Assembly: GCA_937923745.1 (NCBI GenBank)
Contig: CALDUO010000155.1
Span: forward strand, 1 to 59,265
Source: an uncultured Granulosicoccaceae bacterium
Lineage (GTDB): Bacteria > Pseudomonadota > Gammaproteobacteria > Granulosicoccales > Granulosicoccaceae
Reading direction: 5' to 3'
Length of the DNA stretch: 59,265 bases
Positions within the stretch are counted from its first letter, which is position 1, and each line of letters begins with the position of its first letter. The notes below the pieces were generated by a model, which saw only the letters and a list, made by a program, of their open reading frames with translations, had not been told where the DNA came from and did no database searches. Positions 1 through 8,985 of this stretch are shown piece by piece. Both the position numbers and the translations under genes were made by a program.

Positions 1-127
1 GAGTGAGTACTTTATTGAGGTAATAATACTACATAAAATACAGAAACACAGTTACTCTCTCAGCCAAAAACTGTAATATACACACAAAAAATACTGATAA
101 ATAACGTATTTTTCAGAAATTAGTAAA

Positions 128-140
128 GTAATTTAAGTAC
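128..140. promoter_or_regulatory. candidate HexR operator upstream of zwf
   Basis: The near-palindrome GTAATTTAAGTAC has outer GTA/TAC arms and inner TT/AA pairs around a central T. It lies 25 bases before the preferred zwf start, in an AT-rich leader. With one flanking base on each side it matches 11 of 15 positions of the HexR consensus as I remember it (TGTAATTAAATTACA). A hexR gene lies two genes downstream, so autogenous control of the operon is a natural inference. No convincing -35/-10 pair was fixed; TTACTC at 52-57 with TAATAT at 74-79 is one weak option. Confidence 0.45.
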
Positions 141-164
141 CTATTGACATATTCAGGGCCAAAA

Positions 165-1679
165 ATGAACCCAACAACTGATGCTGGTAATACTGCAGGC
201 ACGCCAGATGCCAGAAAAACGGGACCTGTTTCACCGTTCGATTTCATTTTGTTCGGCGGTACGGGCGACCTGTCCATGCGCAAATTGCTGCCAGCGTTGT
301 ATTTCAGGCATTGCGAGGGGCAGTTACCACAGGACTCCAGAATTGTAGCTGTTGCCAGAGCAGAACACAGCGCCGAAGAGTTTCGGGAAATCATGGAATC
401 CGAGGCGCGCTCGCACATCAGCGAGTCTGATTTCCATCAGGTGTGCTGGGATCAGTTTCTCGACATGGTGCATTATCGCCAGGTCGATGTGACCGAGCAG
501 GCTGACTACCGGCAGCTTGTCGACTTTGTGATTGATGAGCCCAGTCGGGTGCGGGTGTTTTACCTCTCGACCGCGCCGTCTTTGTTTAACCGTATCTGTC
601 AGGGCGTACACGAGGCAGGGCTAGTGACGCCCGGTAGTCGGGTAGCACTTGAGAAACCGTTAGGGCGTGATCTTGAGACAGCTCAGGAAATTAACGATCA
701 ACTCGCCAAGTACTTTTCGGAATCACAGATCTTCCGTATCGATCATTATCTGGGTAAAGAAACCGTCCAGAACCTGCTGGCGCTGCGTTTTGGTAACGTG
801 CTGTTCGAACCGCTGTGGCGTAGCGAGCACATCAGTGATGTTCAGATCACCATTGCCGAGAAGCTCGGTGTAGAGGGTCGCGGAAAATTTTATGATCAGA
901 CCGGAGCGCTGCGCGACATGGTGCAGAACCACCTGTTGCAGTTATTGGTTATTCTGGCAATGGAGCCGCCGGCAACCAACCACCCGGACGCGGTGCGCGA
1001 CGAAAAAATCAAGGTGTTGCGCTCGTTGCGGCAAATGACGAAAACCGAAATCCTCGATAACACCGTACGCGGACAATACAAGGCCGGTGCCTATGCTGAT
1101 GGGGCGGTGCCGGGGTATCTCGACAACGACGATATTCCGGATGACAGTCACACCGAAACTTATGCTGCAATCCGCGCTGAAATCAATTCGTGGCGCTGGT
1201 CCGGTGTACCGTTTTTTCTGCGTACCGGTAAACGTCTTGAAGACAAAATTACCGAGATCATCATCAACTTCAAAAAAGTACCGCACTCGGTGTATGAAAC
1301 GGCAGACGGTTTCTCTACGCCCAACCAGCTGGTCATTCGGTTGCAGCCACAAGAGAGTATTAAATTCAGGGTGTACGTGAAAGCCTGGGGTGACGATATG
1401 CACCTGCAGCCTGTGCATCTTGATATGGATTTTAACGACGTCTTTAAAAAGCGCCAGATGATTGCCTATGAAAGGCTGCTTATGGATATCATTCGCGGCG
1501 ACCTGACCTGGTTTATGCGCCGTGACGAAGTGGAAGCGGCATGGGAATGGATTGATCCTATTCGAAATGCGTGGGACCAAAGCTCGCAACCTCCCAAAGG
1601 GTATACCGCTGGTAGTTGGGGACCTGCGGCAGCCAGTGGTCTGATCAGCCGTGAAGGCTTAACGTGGTACGAAGAGTGA
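165..1679 (+). CDS. zwf: glucose-6-phosphate 1-dehydrogenase
   Basis: Cytosolic enzyme oxidising glucose-6-phosphate to 6-phosphogluconolactone with NAD(P)+, the entry to the Entner-Doudoroff and oxidative pentose phosphate routes. The N-terminal nucleotide-binding motif FGGTGDLSMRKLLPALY and the active-site signature RIDHYLGKETVQN, with its substrate-binding His and Lys, are both intact. I chose the ATG at 165, which gives 504 residues, close to the usual ~490. It has an AGGG ribosome-binding site at suitable distance. An in-frame TTG at 144 would add seven residues and lacks support. pgl begins 10 bases after the stop, so the two are almost certainly co-transcribed. Control by HexR is inferred from the upstream palindrome and from hexR lying in the same operon. 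Confidence 0.97.
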   Translation: MNPTTDAGNTAGTPDARKTGPVSPFDFILFGGTGDLSMRKLLPALYFRHCEGQLPQDSRIVAVARAEHSAEEFREIMESEARSHISESDFHQVCWDQFLDMVHYRQVDVTEQADYRQLVDFVIDEPSRVRVFYLSTAPSLFNRICQGVHEAGLVTPGSRVALEKPLGRDLETAQEINDQLAKYFSESQIFRIDHYLGKETVQNLLALRFGNVLFEPLWRSEHISDVQITIAEKLGVEGRGKFYDQTGALRDMVQNHLLQLLVILAMEPPATNHPDAVRDEKIKVLRSLRQMTKTEILDNTVRGQYKAGAYADGAVPGYLDNDDIPDDSHTETYAAIRAEINSWRWSGVPFFLRTGKRLEDKITEIIINFKKVPHSVYETADGFSTPNQLVIRLQPQESIKFRVYVKAWGDDMHLQPVHLDMDFNDVFKKRQMIAYERLLMDIIRGDLTWFMRRDEVEAAWEWIDPIRNAWDQSSQPPKGYTAGSWGPAAASGLISREGLTWYEE

Positions 1680-1689
1680 GCAGAAACCT

Positions 1690-2391
1690 ATGAGTACGTA
1701 TCATCGAGTCGATGCCGCCAATGGCGATGCGCTCGCGCAGCAGCTTGCGAGTGATGTGGCCGGCTATTTAAACGACGCCATTGCGGCCAGAGGTACAGCC
1801 AGTCTGGTGGTCAGCGGTGGCAGTACACCGGTGCCGTTTTTTCAGGCGCTGGCGGCACATAGCCTTGCATGGGAGCAGGTCATGATCACGTTGGCTGACG
1901 AGCGTCAGGTGCCTGAAGACCATGCGGACAGCAATGCAGGTCTGGTGGCCAAACATCTGCTGACCGGTGCTGCCGCCAACGCACAGTTTGTCAGTCTGTT
2001 CGTGGATGAAGCCGATGAGGCTGCGCGTGTTCGCCAGTGTGAGGCGCGGTTGGCTGCCATGCCAACGCCCTTTGACGTGGTTATTTTGGGAATGGGTAAC
2101 GATGCCCACACGGCGTCGCTGTTTCCCGGTATGAATAATCTGGCAGACGGGCTTGATCTCAACACCGATGCCCGGTGTATGGTAACGGTACCGCCTGAAG
2201 CGCCACACACCCGACTGTCATTAACGCTGGCAGCGTTGCTCGACAGCAGGCGTATCATCTTTCATCTAACTGGCGAGTCAAAAGCTGACGTGTTGGACGC
2301 CGCTATTCGCGGAAGCGACCCGATGGCGACACCGGTGGCTGCGGTCTTCCAGCAGCGTGCGGTTCCTGTTACCTTGTACCACGCCATGTAA
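1690..2391 (+). CDS. pgl: 6-phosphogluconolactonase
   Basis: Hydrolyses the lactone made by Zwf to 6-phosphogluconate. At 233 residues it has the normal length of the DevB/Pgl family. Visible signatures are the phosphate-binding SGGSTPVPFF near residue 42, LADERQVPEDHADSN near 76, and the C-terminal motif LGMGNDAHTASLFPG near 137 that carries the catalytic His. It lies between zwf and hexR with gaps of 10 and 33 bases, the classic arrangement for coordinated glucose catabolism. No edd or eda gene is in the window, so whether 6-phosphogluconate flows to the Entner-Doudoroff pathway here is not shown. Confidence 0.95.
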   Translation: MSTYHRVDAANGDALAQQLASDVAGYLNDAIAARGTASLVVSGGSTPVPFFQALAAHSLAWEQVMITLADERQVPEDHADSNAGLVAKHLLTGAAANAQFVSLFVDEADEAARVRQCEARLAAMPTPFDVVILGMGNDAHTASLFPGMNNLADGLDLNTDARCMVTVPPEAPHTRLSLTLAALLDSRRIIFHLTGESKADVLDAAIRGSDPMATPVAAVFQQRAVPVTLYHAM

Positions 2392-2424
2392 TAACCGTAC
2401 CCAGTCACCAACCGCAGTGGTCAG

Positions 2425-3264
2425 ATGCTAGCCAAGATTAAATCAGGACGCGACTCGCTTCGAAAGTCAGAGCAGAAAGTTGCCGATGTTATTCTCGCCG
2501 ACCCCGACGGTAGTGTGCAAAGCTCAATTCAGAGCATAGCCAGCCGTGCACAAGTGAGTGAGCCCACGGTCATTCGTTTTTGCCGTGCGCTCGATTGCGT
2601 TGGGTTTCAGGAATTTAAACTGAAGCTTGCCCAGGACTTAGCCAGTCGCGGTACGTTTTTTTATCAGGACGTATCGGTTGATGACACCGCAAAGGAGCTG
2701 TCCACCAAAATTATCGATGGTGCTATTGCGTCATTGATGCATGTTAAAAATCAAATGAATCATGCGACACTCGATCAGGTGATTGATTTGTATTTGGCGT
2801 GCGACAGGGTTGAGTTTTACGGGTCAGGTGGCTCCGGTGTGGTCGCCGAAGATGCACAATTGAAATTTTTCAGGCTGGGCAAAACGGCCATTGCCTATTC
2901 AGATCCGCACATTCAACATGCTGCCGCCTCGCTGCTCAATGAGCGGTCGTTGGTCTTTGCGATCTCGGCATCCGGTCGAAACGCAGATTTGCTGCACACG
3001 GTCAGTATTGCCAAAGATCACCGTGCATCCATTGTTGCTATCACGGCCACGGGTAGTCCGCTGGCGGCGGCAGCCGATATCACGCTAACGGTTGACGTGG
3101 TAGAAGACAGCGACATCTTCTCACCGATCAAGTCGCGACTGGCGCAGATTGCCGTGCTGGATATACTGGCAGTGGGGGCCGCGGTGAAGGGCGGTGACGA
3201 GATTCTGGAAAGGCTGGCTCGAGCGAGCCAGGCTATCGACTTCAAGTTTGTGAAAGACCGCTAG
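2425..3264 (+). CDS. hexR: RpiR-family transcriptional regulator, HexR type
   Basis: A 279-residue regulator. The N-terminal RpiR helix-turn-helix spans about residues 1-77 (IASRAQVSEPTVIRFCRALD is the recognition region). A C-terminal SIS sugar-phosphate-binding domain follows from about residue 120, with the glycine-rich loop FYGSGGSGVVAEDAQ. In characterised gammaproteobacteria HexR represses zwf, edd/eda and other central carbon genes and is released by 2-keto-3-deoxy-6-phosphogluconate. The operon position after zwf and pgl and the palindrome at 128-140 support that role, though target and ligand are inferred. The start region has only a weak ribosome-binding site. The next gene converges on it across a 212-base gap with a strong hairpin. 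Confidence 0.88.
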   Translation: MLAKIKSGRDSLRKSEQKVADVILADPDGSVQSSIQSIASRAQVSEPTVIRFCRALDCVGFQEFKLKLAQDLASRGTFFYQDVSVDDTAKELSTKIIDGAIASLMHVKNQMNHATLDQVIDLYLACDRVEFYGSGGSGVVAEDAQLKFFRLGKTAIAYSDPHIQHAAASLLNERSLVFAISASGRNADLLHTVSIAKDHRASIVAITATGSPLAAAADITLTVDVVEDSDIFSPIKSRLAQIAVLDILAVGAAVKGGDEILERLARASQAIDFKFVKDR

Positions 3265-3423
3265 CGAGGTGGTAGCGAGCTGCTGGCGAGAGCTTTGCGA
3301 CGACACCAAATTGCAGCTGCCCGCTATCACAGGGTATTCCAATTAACCGTCTCGGTGCGGTAGTTCTTTTTTGTCTGTTTCTGTCGGGCGAGTTCTGAGC
3401 AGCAAATGCTGCAAAACGGGCAG

Positions 3424-3444
3424 CGGGCAAGCTAAGCTTGCCCG
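3424..3444. terminator. hairpin between convergent genes, likely bidirectional terminator
   Basis: A perfect 9-bp stem (CGGGCAAGC / GCTTGCCCG) closes a TAA loop between the convergent hexR and FecR-protein genes. The downstream tracts are only moderately T-rich: TTTT occurs a few bases past the stem on the minus strand and about 14 bases past it on the plus strand. Position and symmetry make a shared terminator the simplest reading. Confidence 0.6.
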
Positions 3445-3476
3445 TCGCGTTGTTAACCGTTTTGTGTTTTGACCGT

Positions 3477-5126
3477 TTACTGAACGATCAGAGCGTCACT
3501 GAATAACGATACCAAGGACGGTGTAAACACCGCGCGCGCACGCACGTACTCTATGGACTCGGGTTTGGCAATGACAACAGCGCCTGCCGGACCTGACTCG
3601 ACGGTGATCGGGTTAATAAAACTGTCGTTGTCGGCGAACTGAAACTCATAACCACCAGCAGCATCGTTGGCGTCTGCCACGCTAATGCGCCAAGTGGTGC
3701 CATTGTCAGTGATGTTAAGCGCAGCCACCGGTGCGTCAGGGTCAACGCCGGCTACAGTCAGAGGTACCTGTCGTTCAAAGCCTGCCATGCCATCCGGGTC
3801 AAGCGCGCGTACGGTCAAATAATAATTGCCGGGTGTCAGATCGGGCATTAAAAAGGCTTCATTTTCAACATTCGCTGACTGCAGCACCTGCTGGCCGGCC
3901 TCATCGCTTGTCAGCGCTACACGGTATGCTGCAGCGCCACCTGAGCGACCCCAGCTGACCTGATCTTCTGAGGTGAGTCGATTGGCGTGTGAGAAAAACG
4001 CGGGAGCATCAAGGAGAGCAACCGGTTTGCCGGGCGCTTCGCCTTCTTCGGTTTTGACGCCAAAGCCCTGCTCAATGTTCAGCGGTTGGTTAAATGCGAT
4101 GACATCGACGTTACCCTCGGTGACACCGACCAGTAAAATGCCTTCTTCAGCTGAAAAGTCGAATGAGGTGCCTCGTACCGCAGCTGTCGCGTACGGTGAT
4201 GTAATCTGAAATCCGGTGGTTTGCCCGTCACGTGGTGTGACATCAACGCCGAGCACACCTTCGGGAACATCCAGCGCAATCAAACACTGATCCGCATTTT
4301 CAGGGCAGTCGAGTGTCGTCAGTGTCATGGCCGTAGAGGGTTCCAGATTGGCTGACGAGCCGCCATTAAATTCGATACTGATAAAACCGTCTTCAGCGGT
4401 CGTGATGGTGTCGTTGATATAAACCTTATCGCCTTTTTTCAGTGGCTCGGGTTGGCCGGAGGGCGCGGAATTGGTGCCGGCTTTGATCAGGCCAGAACGC
4501 TCGAACGGCGCACGCGTGATGGTGTTGTTGCCGTGGCTGTAAATGATTCTGGCGAATTGACGTGGCACGGTCGCTGCGACCGGCACTTTAATGAATTGCC
4601 CGTCGAGCAACGGCACCGCCGGGTCGAGTGAGTTGTATTCTGCAATGTGCCGCCACAAACCTGCGGTGCCAAACCATGTCTTCGACAAGGAGCGTAACGT
4701 GTCGGTTGATTCAACCGCGACCACGCGCTCACGTTGCAGCACTGTTTCGACTTCTTCGTCGTCGCTGGCGGTTTGTTGCGCATGGGCAGACAGTGTGACC
4801 CCGGCGAGCAGGCTTATGGCCAGAGCGACGGTCGCGATGACGTTGGCGACCAGCTTGGCTGCGCGTGGGGTTGAGCCAGAGGTCGACAGACCGGCTGAGC
4901 TGTGACCGCCGCGGCCGGTTGGCGCTGAGTCGGTAGCGCGAACGATAGCCTGGTTTTGTGAAACCGGGTTATGAGCGACCGGGTTGTGCGCAGCTTTGTT
5001 CAGCCGCGCAGGTCTGTTCTCAAGTGCGGCCCGGGATGCGGTCATGGGTGCATCCCCGGGTGCAGTCAGGGTTGCAGTCAGGGGTGCGCCTTGTGTTGTT
5101 AACGATTCGTGTACATCCAGAAACAT
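3477..5126 (-). CDS. LysM and FecR domain protein with fibronectin-like C-terminus
   Basis: A 549-residue surface or periplasmic protein of unknown function. From the chosen start, about 90 low-complexity, basic residues precede one hydrophobic segment (about 92-116, ending SAHAQQ, like a signal-peptidase site). A LysM-like peptidoglycan-binding module with VAVESTDTLRSLSKTWFG follows, then a FecR domain (ATAAVRGTSFDFSAEEGILL) and a C-terminal region resembling fibronectin III or Ig folds. The ATG at 5126 is preferred because GGAG lies 9 bases before it; a GTG at 5141 overlaps that site. The gene lies 63 bases downstream of pyk on the same strand and may be its operon partner. The long pre-signal extension is odd and may mean that the true start is farther in, for example the Met near residue 28. 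The N-terminus also holds a short HNPVAHNPVSQNQ repeat. Confidence 0.75.
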   Translation of the reverse strand: MFLDVHESLTTQGAPLTATLTAPGDAPMTASRAALENRPARLNKAAHNPVAHNPVSQNQAIVRATDSAPTGRGGHSSAGLSTSGSTPRAAKLVANVIATVALAISLLAGVTLSAHAQQTASDDEEVETVLQRERVVAVESTDTLRSLSKTWFGTAGLWRHIAEYNSLDPAVPLLDGQFIKVPVAATVPRQFARIIYSHGNNTITRAPFERSGLIKAGTNSAPSGQPEPLKKGDKVYINDTITTAEDGFISIEFNGGSSANLEPSTAMTLTTLDCPENADQCLIALDVPEGVLGVDVTPRDGQTTGFQITSPYATAAVRGTSFDFSAEEGILLVGVTEGNVDVIAFNQPLNIEQGFGVKTEEGEAPGKPVALLDAPAFFSHANRLTSEDQVSWGRSGGAAAYRVALTSDEAGQQVLQSANVENEAFLMPDLTPGNYYLTVRALDPDGMAGFERQVPLTVAGVDPDAPVAALNITDNGTTWRISVADANDAAGGYEFQFADNDSFINPITVESGPAGAVVIAKPESIEYVRARAVFTPSLVSLFSDALIVQ

Positions 5127-5189
5127 AGAGATAGTCTCCACAGTTGATCTGTTTTGGCGTGAACATACAAACCGTGTTCAGGCTCTCTG

Positions 5190-6629
5190 TTAGGTGTTTT
5201 CGAGATCCTTCAGCCGCGTCATGCGCAACATATTCGTCGTGCCTTTTCGTCCAAACGGCATGCCAGCCGTTATGGCGATTAGGTCGCCTATATCACCGAA
5301 TCCTTCAGCAAGCGTGGTGCGTATTGCGCACTCAACCATGCCGTCGACACTGGAGAGATCTTTGGTCAGAAGAACTGCATGCACACCCCAGACCAATGCC
5401 AGCCTTCTGGCTGTGCTTTTGTTGGGAGTGCAACCTATGACCGGTGCATCTGGCCTCTCACGGGCCGCTCGAAAGCTACTGAAACCTGACTCAGTATAAG
5501 TAAATGTCGCACACACCGGCATCACCTGCGCGGCGTGGTGTAATGATGCACAAATAGCATCTGCAACAGCGACTTTTTTGCCGGGTACCGGATAAGCCGC
5601 GTCAAATAATTTACGCTGGTACGGGTCTCGCTCCACTTCACGAATGATACGCTCCATGGCGGTTACCGCCTCAACCGGATACTTTCCGACCGCTGTTTCT
5701 GCGGACAGCATCACAGCATCTGCACCATCATACACTGCTGTGGCCACGTCCGACGTTTCCGCTCGGGTAGGGACGGGTGACTCGATCATGGATTCGAGCA
5801 TCTGCGTTGCAACCACTGCGGGTTTTCCGGCCTGCCGGCAGGCTTTTAATATTTGTTTTTGAATAATGGGAACCCGTTCATGTGGCATTTCCACACCGAG
5901 ATCACCACGTGCGACCATAATTGCGTCAGATTGTTCTACGATTGCCTCAAGATGAGTGATGGCTGAGGGTTTTTCGAGCTTGGCCATCAACAGTGCGCGG
6001 TCCTCGATCAGGCGGCGTCCTTCTTCCATGTCCTCGGCGCGTTGCACGAATGACATGGCAACCCAGTCAATATTGAGGTCGAGGCCAAACGCGAGATCTT
6101 CACGGTCTTTTTCGGTCAATGGCGAAATGGGCAAGTAAATGTCTGGCACATTCACGCCCTTGTTGTTAGAGATTTCTCCACCCACAACCACCTGAACTTC
6201 AGCAGAATGACTGTCGCAGCGAAGGACCTGTACGCGAATTTTGCCGTCGTTAATCAATAAATTTGAACCCGGCTCCAGCGCGCTGAAGATTTCGGGGTGA
6301 GGCAGCTGGACGCGTTCATCGTCACCGGGCTTGTCATCCAGGTCAAACTGAAAATGCTGACCACTGGTCAGCATTTTTGAGCCGTTGGCAAAACTGCCGA
6401 CTCTGAGCTTGGGGCCTTGTAGATCGAGCAAAATAGAGATCGGGCGACCGCGGTCTTCCTCGACATCGCGGATATGTTGTGCTGTCTTTTGATGATCGGC
6501 GTGCTCGCCGTGGCTGAAGTTCAGGCGAAAGACATCAATGCCTGAATCGAACAGCTGCGATATACGTACGGGACTGTTGCTCGCAGGTCCGAGCGTGGCA
6601 ATTATTTTGGCGTTCCGGTTACGGCGCAT
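5190..6629 (-). CDS. pyk: pyruvate kinase
   Basis: Converts phosphoenolpyruvate and ADP to pyruvate and ATP, the last step of glycolysis and Entner-Doudoroff metabolism. At 479 residues it has the standard bacterial length. The N-terminal TLGPAS motif, NFSHGEHADH, the catalytic-lysine segment AKLEKPSAI and the metal/phosphate loop VARGDLGVEMP are intact, as is ATQMLESM. An AAGGA ribosome-binding site lies about 10 bases before the ATG. It is the first gene of a minus-strand pair with the FecR protein and sits close to zwf-pgl-hexR. I see no clear HexR site in its short upstream region. Confidence 0.96.
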   Translation of the reverse strand: MRRNRNAKIIATLGPASNSPVRISQLFDSGIDVFRLNFSHGEHADHQKTAQHIRDVEEDRGRPISILLDLQGPKLRVGSFANGSKMLTSGQHFQFDLDDKPGDDERVQLPHPEIFSALEPGSNLLINDGKIRVQVLRCDSHSAEVQVVVGGEISNNKGVNVPDIYLPISPLTEKDREDLAFGLDLNIDWVAMSFVQRAEDMEEGRRLIEDRALLMAKLEKPSAITHLEAIVEQSDAIMVARGDLGVEMPHERVPIIQKQILKACRQAGKPAVVATQMLESMIESPVPTRAETSDVATAVYDGADAVMLSAETAVGKYPVEAVTAMERIIREVERDPYQRKLFDAAYPVPGKKVAVADAICASLHHAAQVMPVCATFTYTESGFSSFRAARERPDAPVIGCTPNKSTARRLALVWGVHAVLLTKDLSSVDGMVECAIRTTLAEGFGDIGDLIAITAGMPFGRKGTTNMLRMTRLKDLENT

Positions 6630-6879
6630 TAAGGCGATTATCCTTTTCTTAAAGTAGTAGTGAGTAATTGGGTCTTACCAGACAACCAACGATCATGCAG
6701 ACACCCCGCGGTCTGCGCGGCCACGTGCATGTTGGCCACTGCCTGGCCAAGGCTGCCTGAACAGGGCTGCGAGCTGCATAGATTGTGTTGGTCATTGTCT
6801 TGGCACCGGTTTCAGCATGGATCCTGTGAACGGATGTTGCCGTGGGAACCGGTCTTTATTGTTTTATGCTTTTTCGTTT

Positions 6880-6915
6880 GCCCGCACATTCGCCCGCACA
6901 TTCGCCCGCACGTCC
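6880..6915. repeat. 12-bp tandem repeat, 3 copies
   Basis: Three adjacent copies of GCCCGCACATTC; the third differs at two positions. First block of the repeat mosaic upstream of glcD. Confidence 0.9.
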
Positions 6916-6974
6916 GCTTGGCTACTTGCTGGCTCGTCGCTCTGCCGACCGTATTCCACTGGTCGGGTTTTATT

Positions 6975-7020
6975 GGCCGGATGCCGCTGGCCAGATGCTA
7001 CTGGCCAGATGCTGCTGGCC
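6975..7020. repeat. 14-bp tandem repeat, 3.3 copies
   Basis: Consensus GGCCAGATGCTRCT in three adjacent copies plus a GGCC remnant. The first copy has two substitutions. Confidence 0.88.
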
Positions 7021-7042
7021 GAGTCCAACCGGTCGCAAGTGA

Positions 7043-7094
7043 CTGGCCGTGCGTTACTGGCCGTGCGTTACTGGCTGTGCATTACTGGCTGTGC
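7043..7094. repeat. 14-bp tandem repeat, 3.7 copies
   Basis: Consensus CTGGCCGTGCGTTA. The first two copies are identical and the last two share C-to-T and G-to-A changes, as expected from stepwise duplication. Confidence 0.9.
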
Positions 7095-7140
7095 AACGTG
7101 AGTTGTGCCGCGCCGGGTATCCAATGGCCACAAGTCTGCT

Positions 7141-7227
7141 GATCACCAGACTTTTGATCACAAGGCTTTTGATCACAAGGCTTTTGATCAGGGTCTGGCG
7201 ATCAGGGGCTGGCGATCAGGGTCCAAT
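7141..7227. repeat. 15-bp then 14-bp tandem repeats, 6 copies in all
   Basis: Three copies of GATCACAAGGCTTTT (the first diverged) run into three copies of GATCAGGGTCTGGC. Both units begin GATCA, so the second array looks like an offshoot of the first. Confidence 0.88.
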
Positions 7228-7417
7228 GGTCACAGGGTGTAATCAGCCAACCGATACAGGCTAAACCCCGTACGTATTCATGACCGGGCTTCACGGGTCT
7301 GTGGTGACACAGTCCGCTATTATACGGGTCTGTCACTATAATATTCCAATCAATATAAGATCAGCGGTGCCAGCGGCACACGCCCACATAACACTGCATC
7401 ATTTGGAGGCACGTCTT

Positions 7418-8983
7418 TTGGACAATGCACAGGAACAGTTCACCTCAGGGGGCGCATCGGGGGCCACATCGCAAACGTCAGATGTTGATCGATCAGGCAC
7501 ACCCCGGTTTTCCCCGCAAGATCGCCAAGCCAGACGAGAGCAGTACGCAGAGGAATTGCGGCAACTGTTGGATGACAGCGCCATTCTGTCCACCGACGAG
7601 CAGCTCATTCCTTATGAGTCAGACGGACTCACAGCAATGCGGGCGACACCGTTGTTGGTTGTACTGCCGGAGACTACCGAGCAGGTTCAGGCCATTCTTC
7701 GCTGGGCGCGCTCGCGTCAGGTGCCGGTAGTCGCAAGAGGGGCAGGCACCGGTCTGTCGGGCGGCGCGTTACCTCACGAAGACGGTATTATTTTGGGATT
7801 GGCCAAATTTAATCAAATACTGTCACTGGACGCCGAACACGGCGTTGCTCGCGTACAGCCGGGAGTGCGTAATCTTGCTATCTCTGACGCTGCTCGCCCA
7901 CATAACCTTTACTACGCACCCGACCCGTCCTCGCAAATCGCCTGCTCGATCGGAGGTAACGTCGCCGAGAATTCAGGCGGCGTTCACTGCCTGAAATACG
8001 GGCTAACCGTGCACAACATCCTTGAGGTGAAGGTTGTCACTATTGATGGTGATCTGGTGACTATCGGTTCAGCCGCACTCGACAGCGCCGGGTACGACTT
8101 ACTTGCACTGTTAACGGGCTCTGAGGGTATGTTGGCGGTTACCGTTGAAATAACCGTGAAGCTGTTACCTGTGCCAGAAGTTGCCCGGCTGATCATGGCG
8201 GCATTTGATACGGTCGAAGAAGCCGGTGAAGCTGTCGGTGCTGTTATCGCAGAAGGAGTCATACCGGCGGGTTTGGAGCTGATGGATGGGCCTGCCATTG
8301 AGGCGGCCGAGGCGTTTGCGCAATGCGGTTACCCCACGAACGTTGCAGCGCTTTTGTTGTGTGAACTCGATGGCATGGAAGCGGAGGTTGATGCGCAAAT
8401 ACAACAGGTGACCCGTGTGTTTGAACGCTGCGGCGCCGCCAGCCAACATATCGCCACCAGCGAGGCAGAACGTCTCCAGTTGTGGAAAGGCAGAAAGTCA
8501 GCATTTCCGGCAGTCGGCAGACTCTCACCTGACTATTACTGCATTGATGGCACTATACCGCGACGACATCTGCCGACCGTGCTGCGGCGCATGGATACGT
8601 TGTCAGATGAGTATGGTTTACGCATCGCGAATGTATTTCATGCAGGCGATGGTAACTTGCATCCGTTGATTTTGTTTGACGCCAACATCCCTGGCGAACT
8701 CGAACGCACTGAAGAGCTCGGTAGCCGTATTTTGCAATTGTGTGTTGAGGTTGGCGGCACCGTGACGGGCGAACACGGCGTAGGTATGGAAAAAATAAAT
8801 GAGATGTGTGTGCAGTTTGATCCGGCAACACTGACGCAGTTTCATGCCGTCAAGGCAGCGTTTGATCCACAGGGCCTGTTAAATCCCGGCAAGGCGGTAC
8901 CGACGCTACAGCGTTGTGCGGAGTTTGGCGCCATGCACGTGCACAAGGGGCAATTGCCACATCCGAATCTGGAACGCTTCTGA
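7418..8983 (+). CDS. glcD: glycolate oxidase subunit GlcD (FAD-linked)
   Basis: Catalytic flavoprotein subunit of the glycolate oxidase complex, which oxidises glycolate (a common algal exudate) to glyoxylate and passes electrons to the membrane chain. The PCMH-type FAD-binding domain (VVARGAGTGLSGGALP and SIGGNVAENSGG) and the C-terminal FAD-oxidase domain (FHAGDGNLHPLI, VTGEHGVGMEK) are complete. The reading frame is open from 7280, but GGAGG at 7405-7409 stands 8 bases before a TTG at 7418. That start gives 521 residues, near the family's ~500. glcE begins 2 bases after the stop. No glcC-type regulator lies next to it. Confidence 0.93.
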   Translation: MDNAQEQFTSGGASGATSQTSDVDRSGTPRFSPQDRQARREQYAEELRQLLDDSAILSTDEQLIPYESDGLTAMRATPLLVVLPETTEQVQAILRWARSRQVPVVARGAGTGLSGGALPHEDGIILGLAKFNQILSLDAEHGVARVQPGVRNLAISDAARPHNLYYAPDPSSQIACSIGGNVAENSGGVHCLKYGLTVHNILEVKVVTIDGDLVTIGSAALDSAGYDLLALLTGSEGMLAVTVEITVKLLPVPEVARLIMAAFDTVEEAGEAVGAVIAEGVIPAGLELMDGPAIEAAEAFAQCGYPTNVAALLLCELDGMEAEVDAQIQQVTRVFERCGAASQHIATSEAERLQLWKGRKSAFPAVGRLSPDYYCIDGTIPRRHLPTVLRRMDTLSDEYGLRIANVFHAGDGNLHPLILFDANIPGELERTEELGSRILQLCVEVGGTVTGEHGVGMEKINEMCVQFDPATLTQFHAVKAAFDPQGLLNPGKAVPTLQRCAEFGAMHVHKGQLPHPNLERF

Positions 8984-8985
8984 AC

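Larger units (their letters stand above)
6630..7417. other. 788-bp intergenic region dominated by short tandem repeats
   Basis: The gap lies between the divergent pyk and glcD genes. All three plus frames are partly open here, but the translations are repeats of one nucleotide motif read in different phases, with no domain and no good ribosome-binding site. I treat the region as non-coding. A TATAAT at 7337-7342 is a possible -10 box for glcD, but the matching -35 is poor. Confidence 0.7.

Noticed and set aside
942-1589. 215-codon minus-strand frame inside zwf
   Set aside because: It lies fully antisense to the conserved G6PD coding sequence and shows no protein features.
6880-7240. Possible CRISPR array
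   Set aside because: The units are 12-15 bp, directly adjacent with no spacers, and no cas gene is present; these are plain tandem repeats.
6660-7264. Four overlapping plus-strand reading frames of 66-160 codons upstream of glcD
   Set aside because: They are open because short tandem repeats with few stop triplets are read in several phases; no domain, no good ribosome-binding site, and the three frames encode shifted versions of the same repeats.
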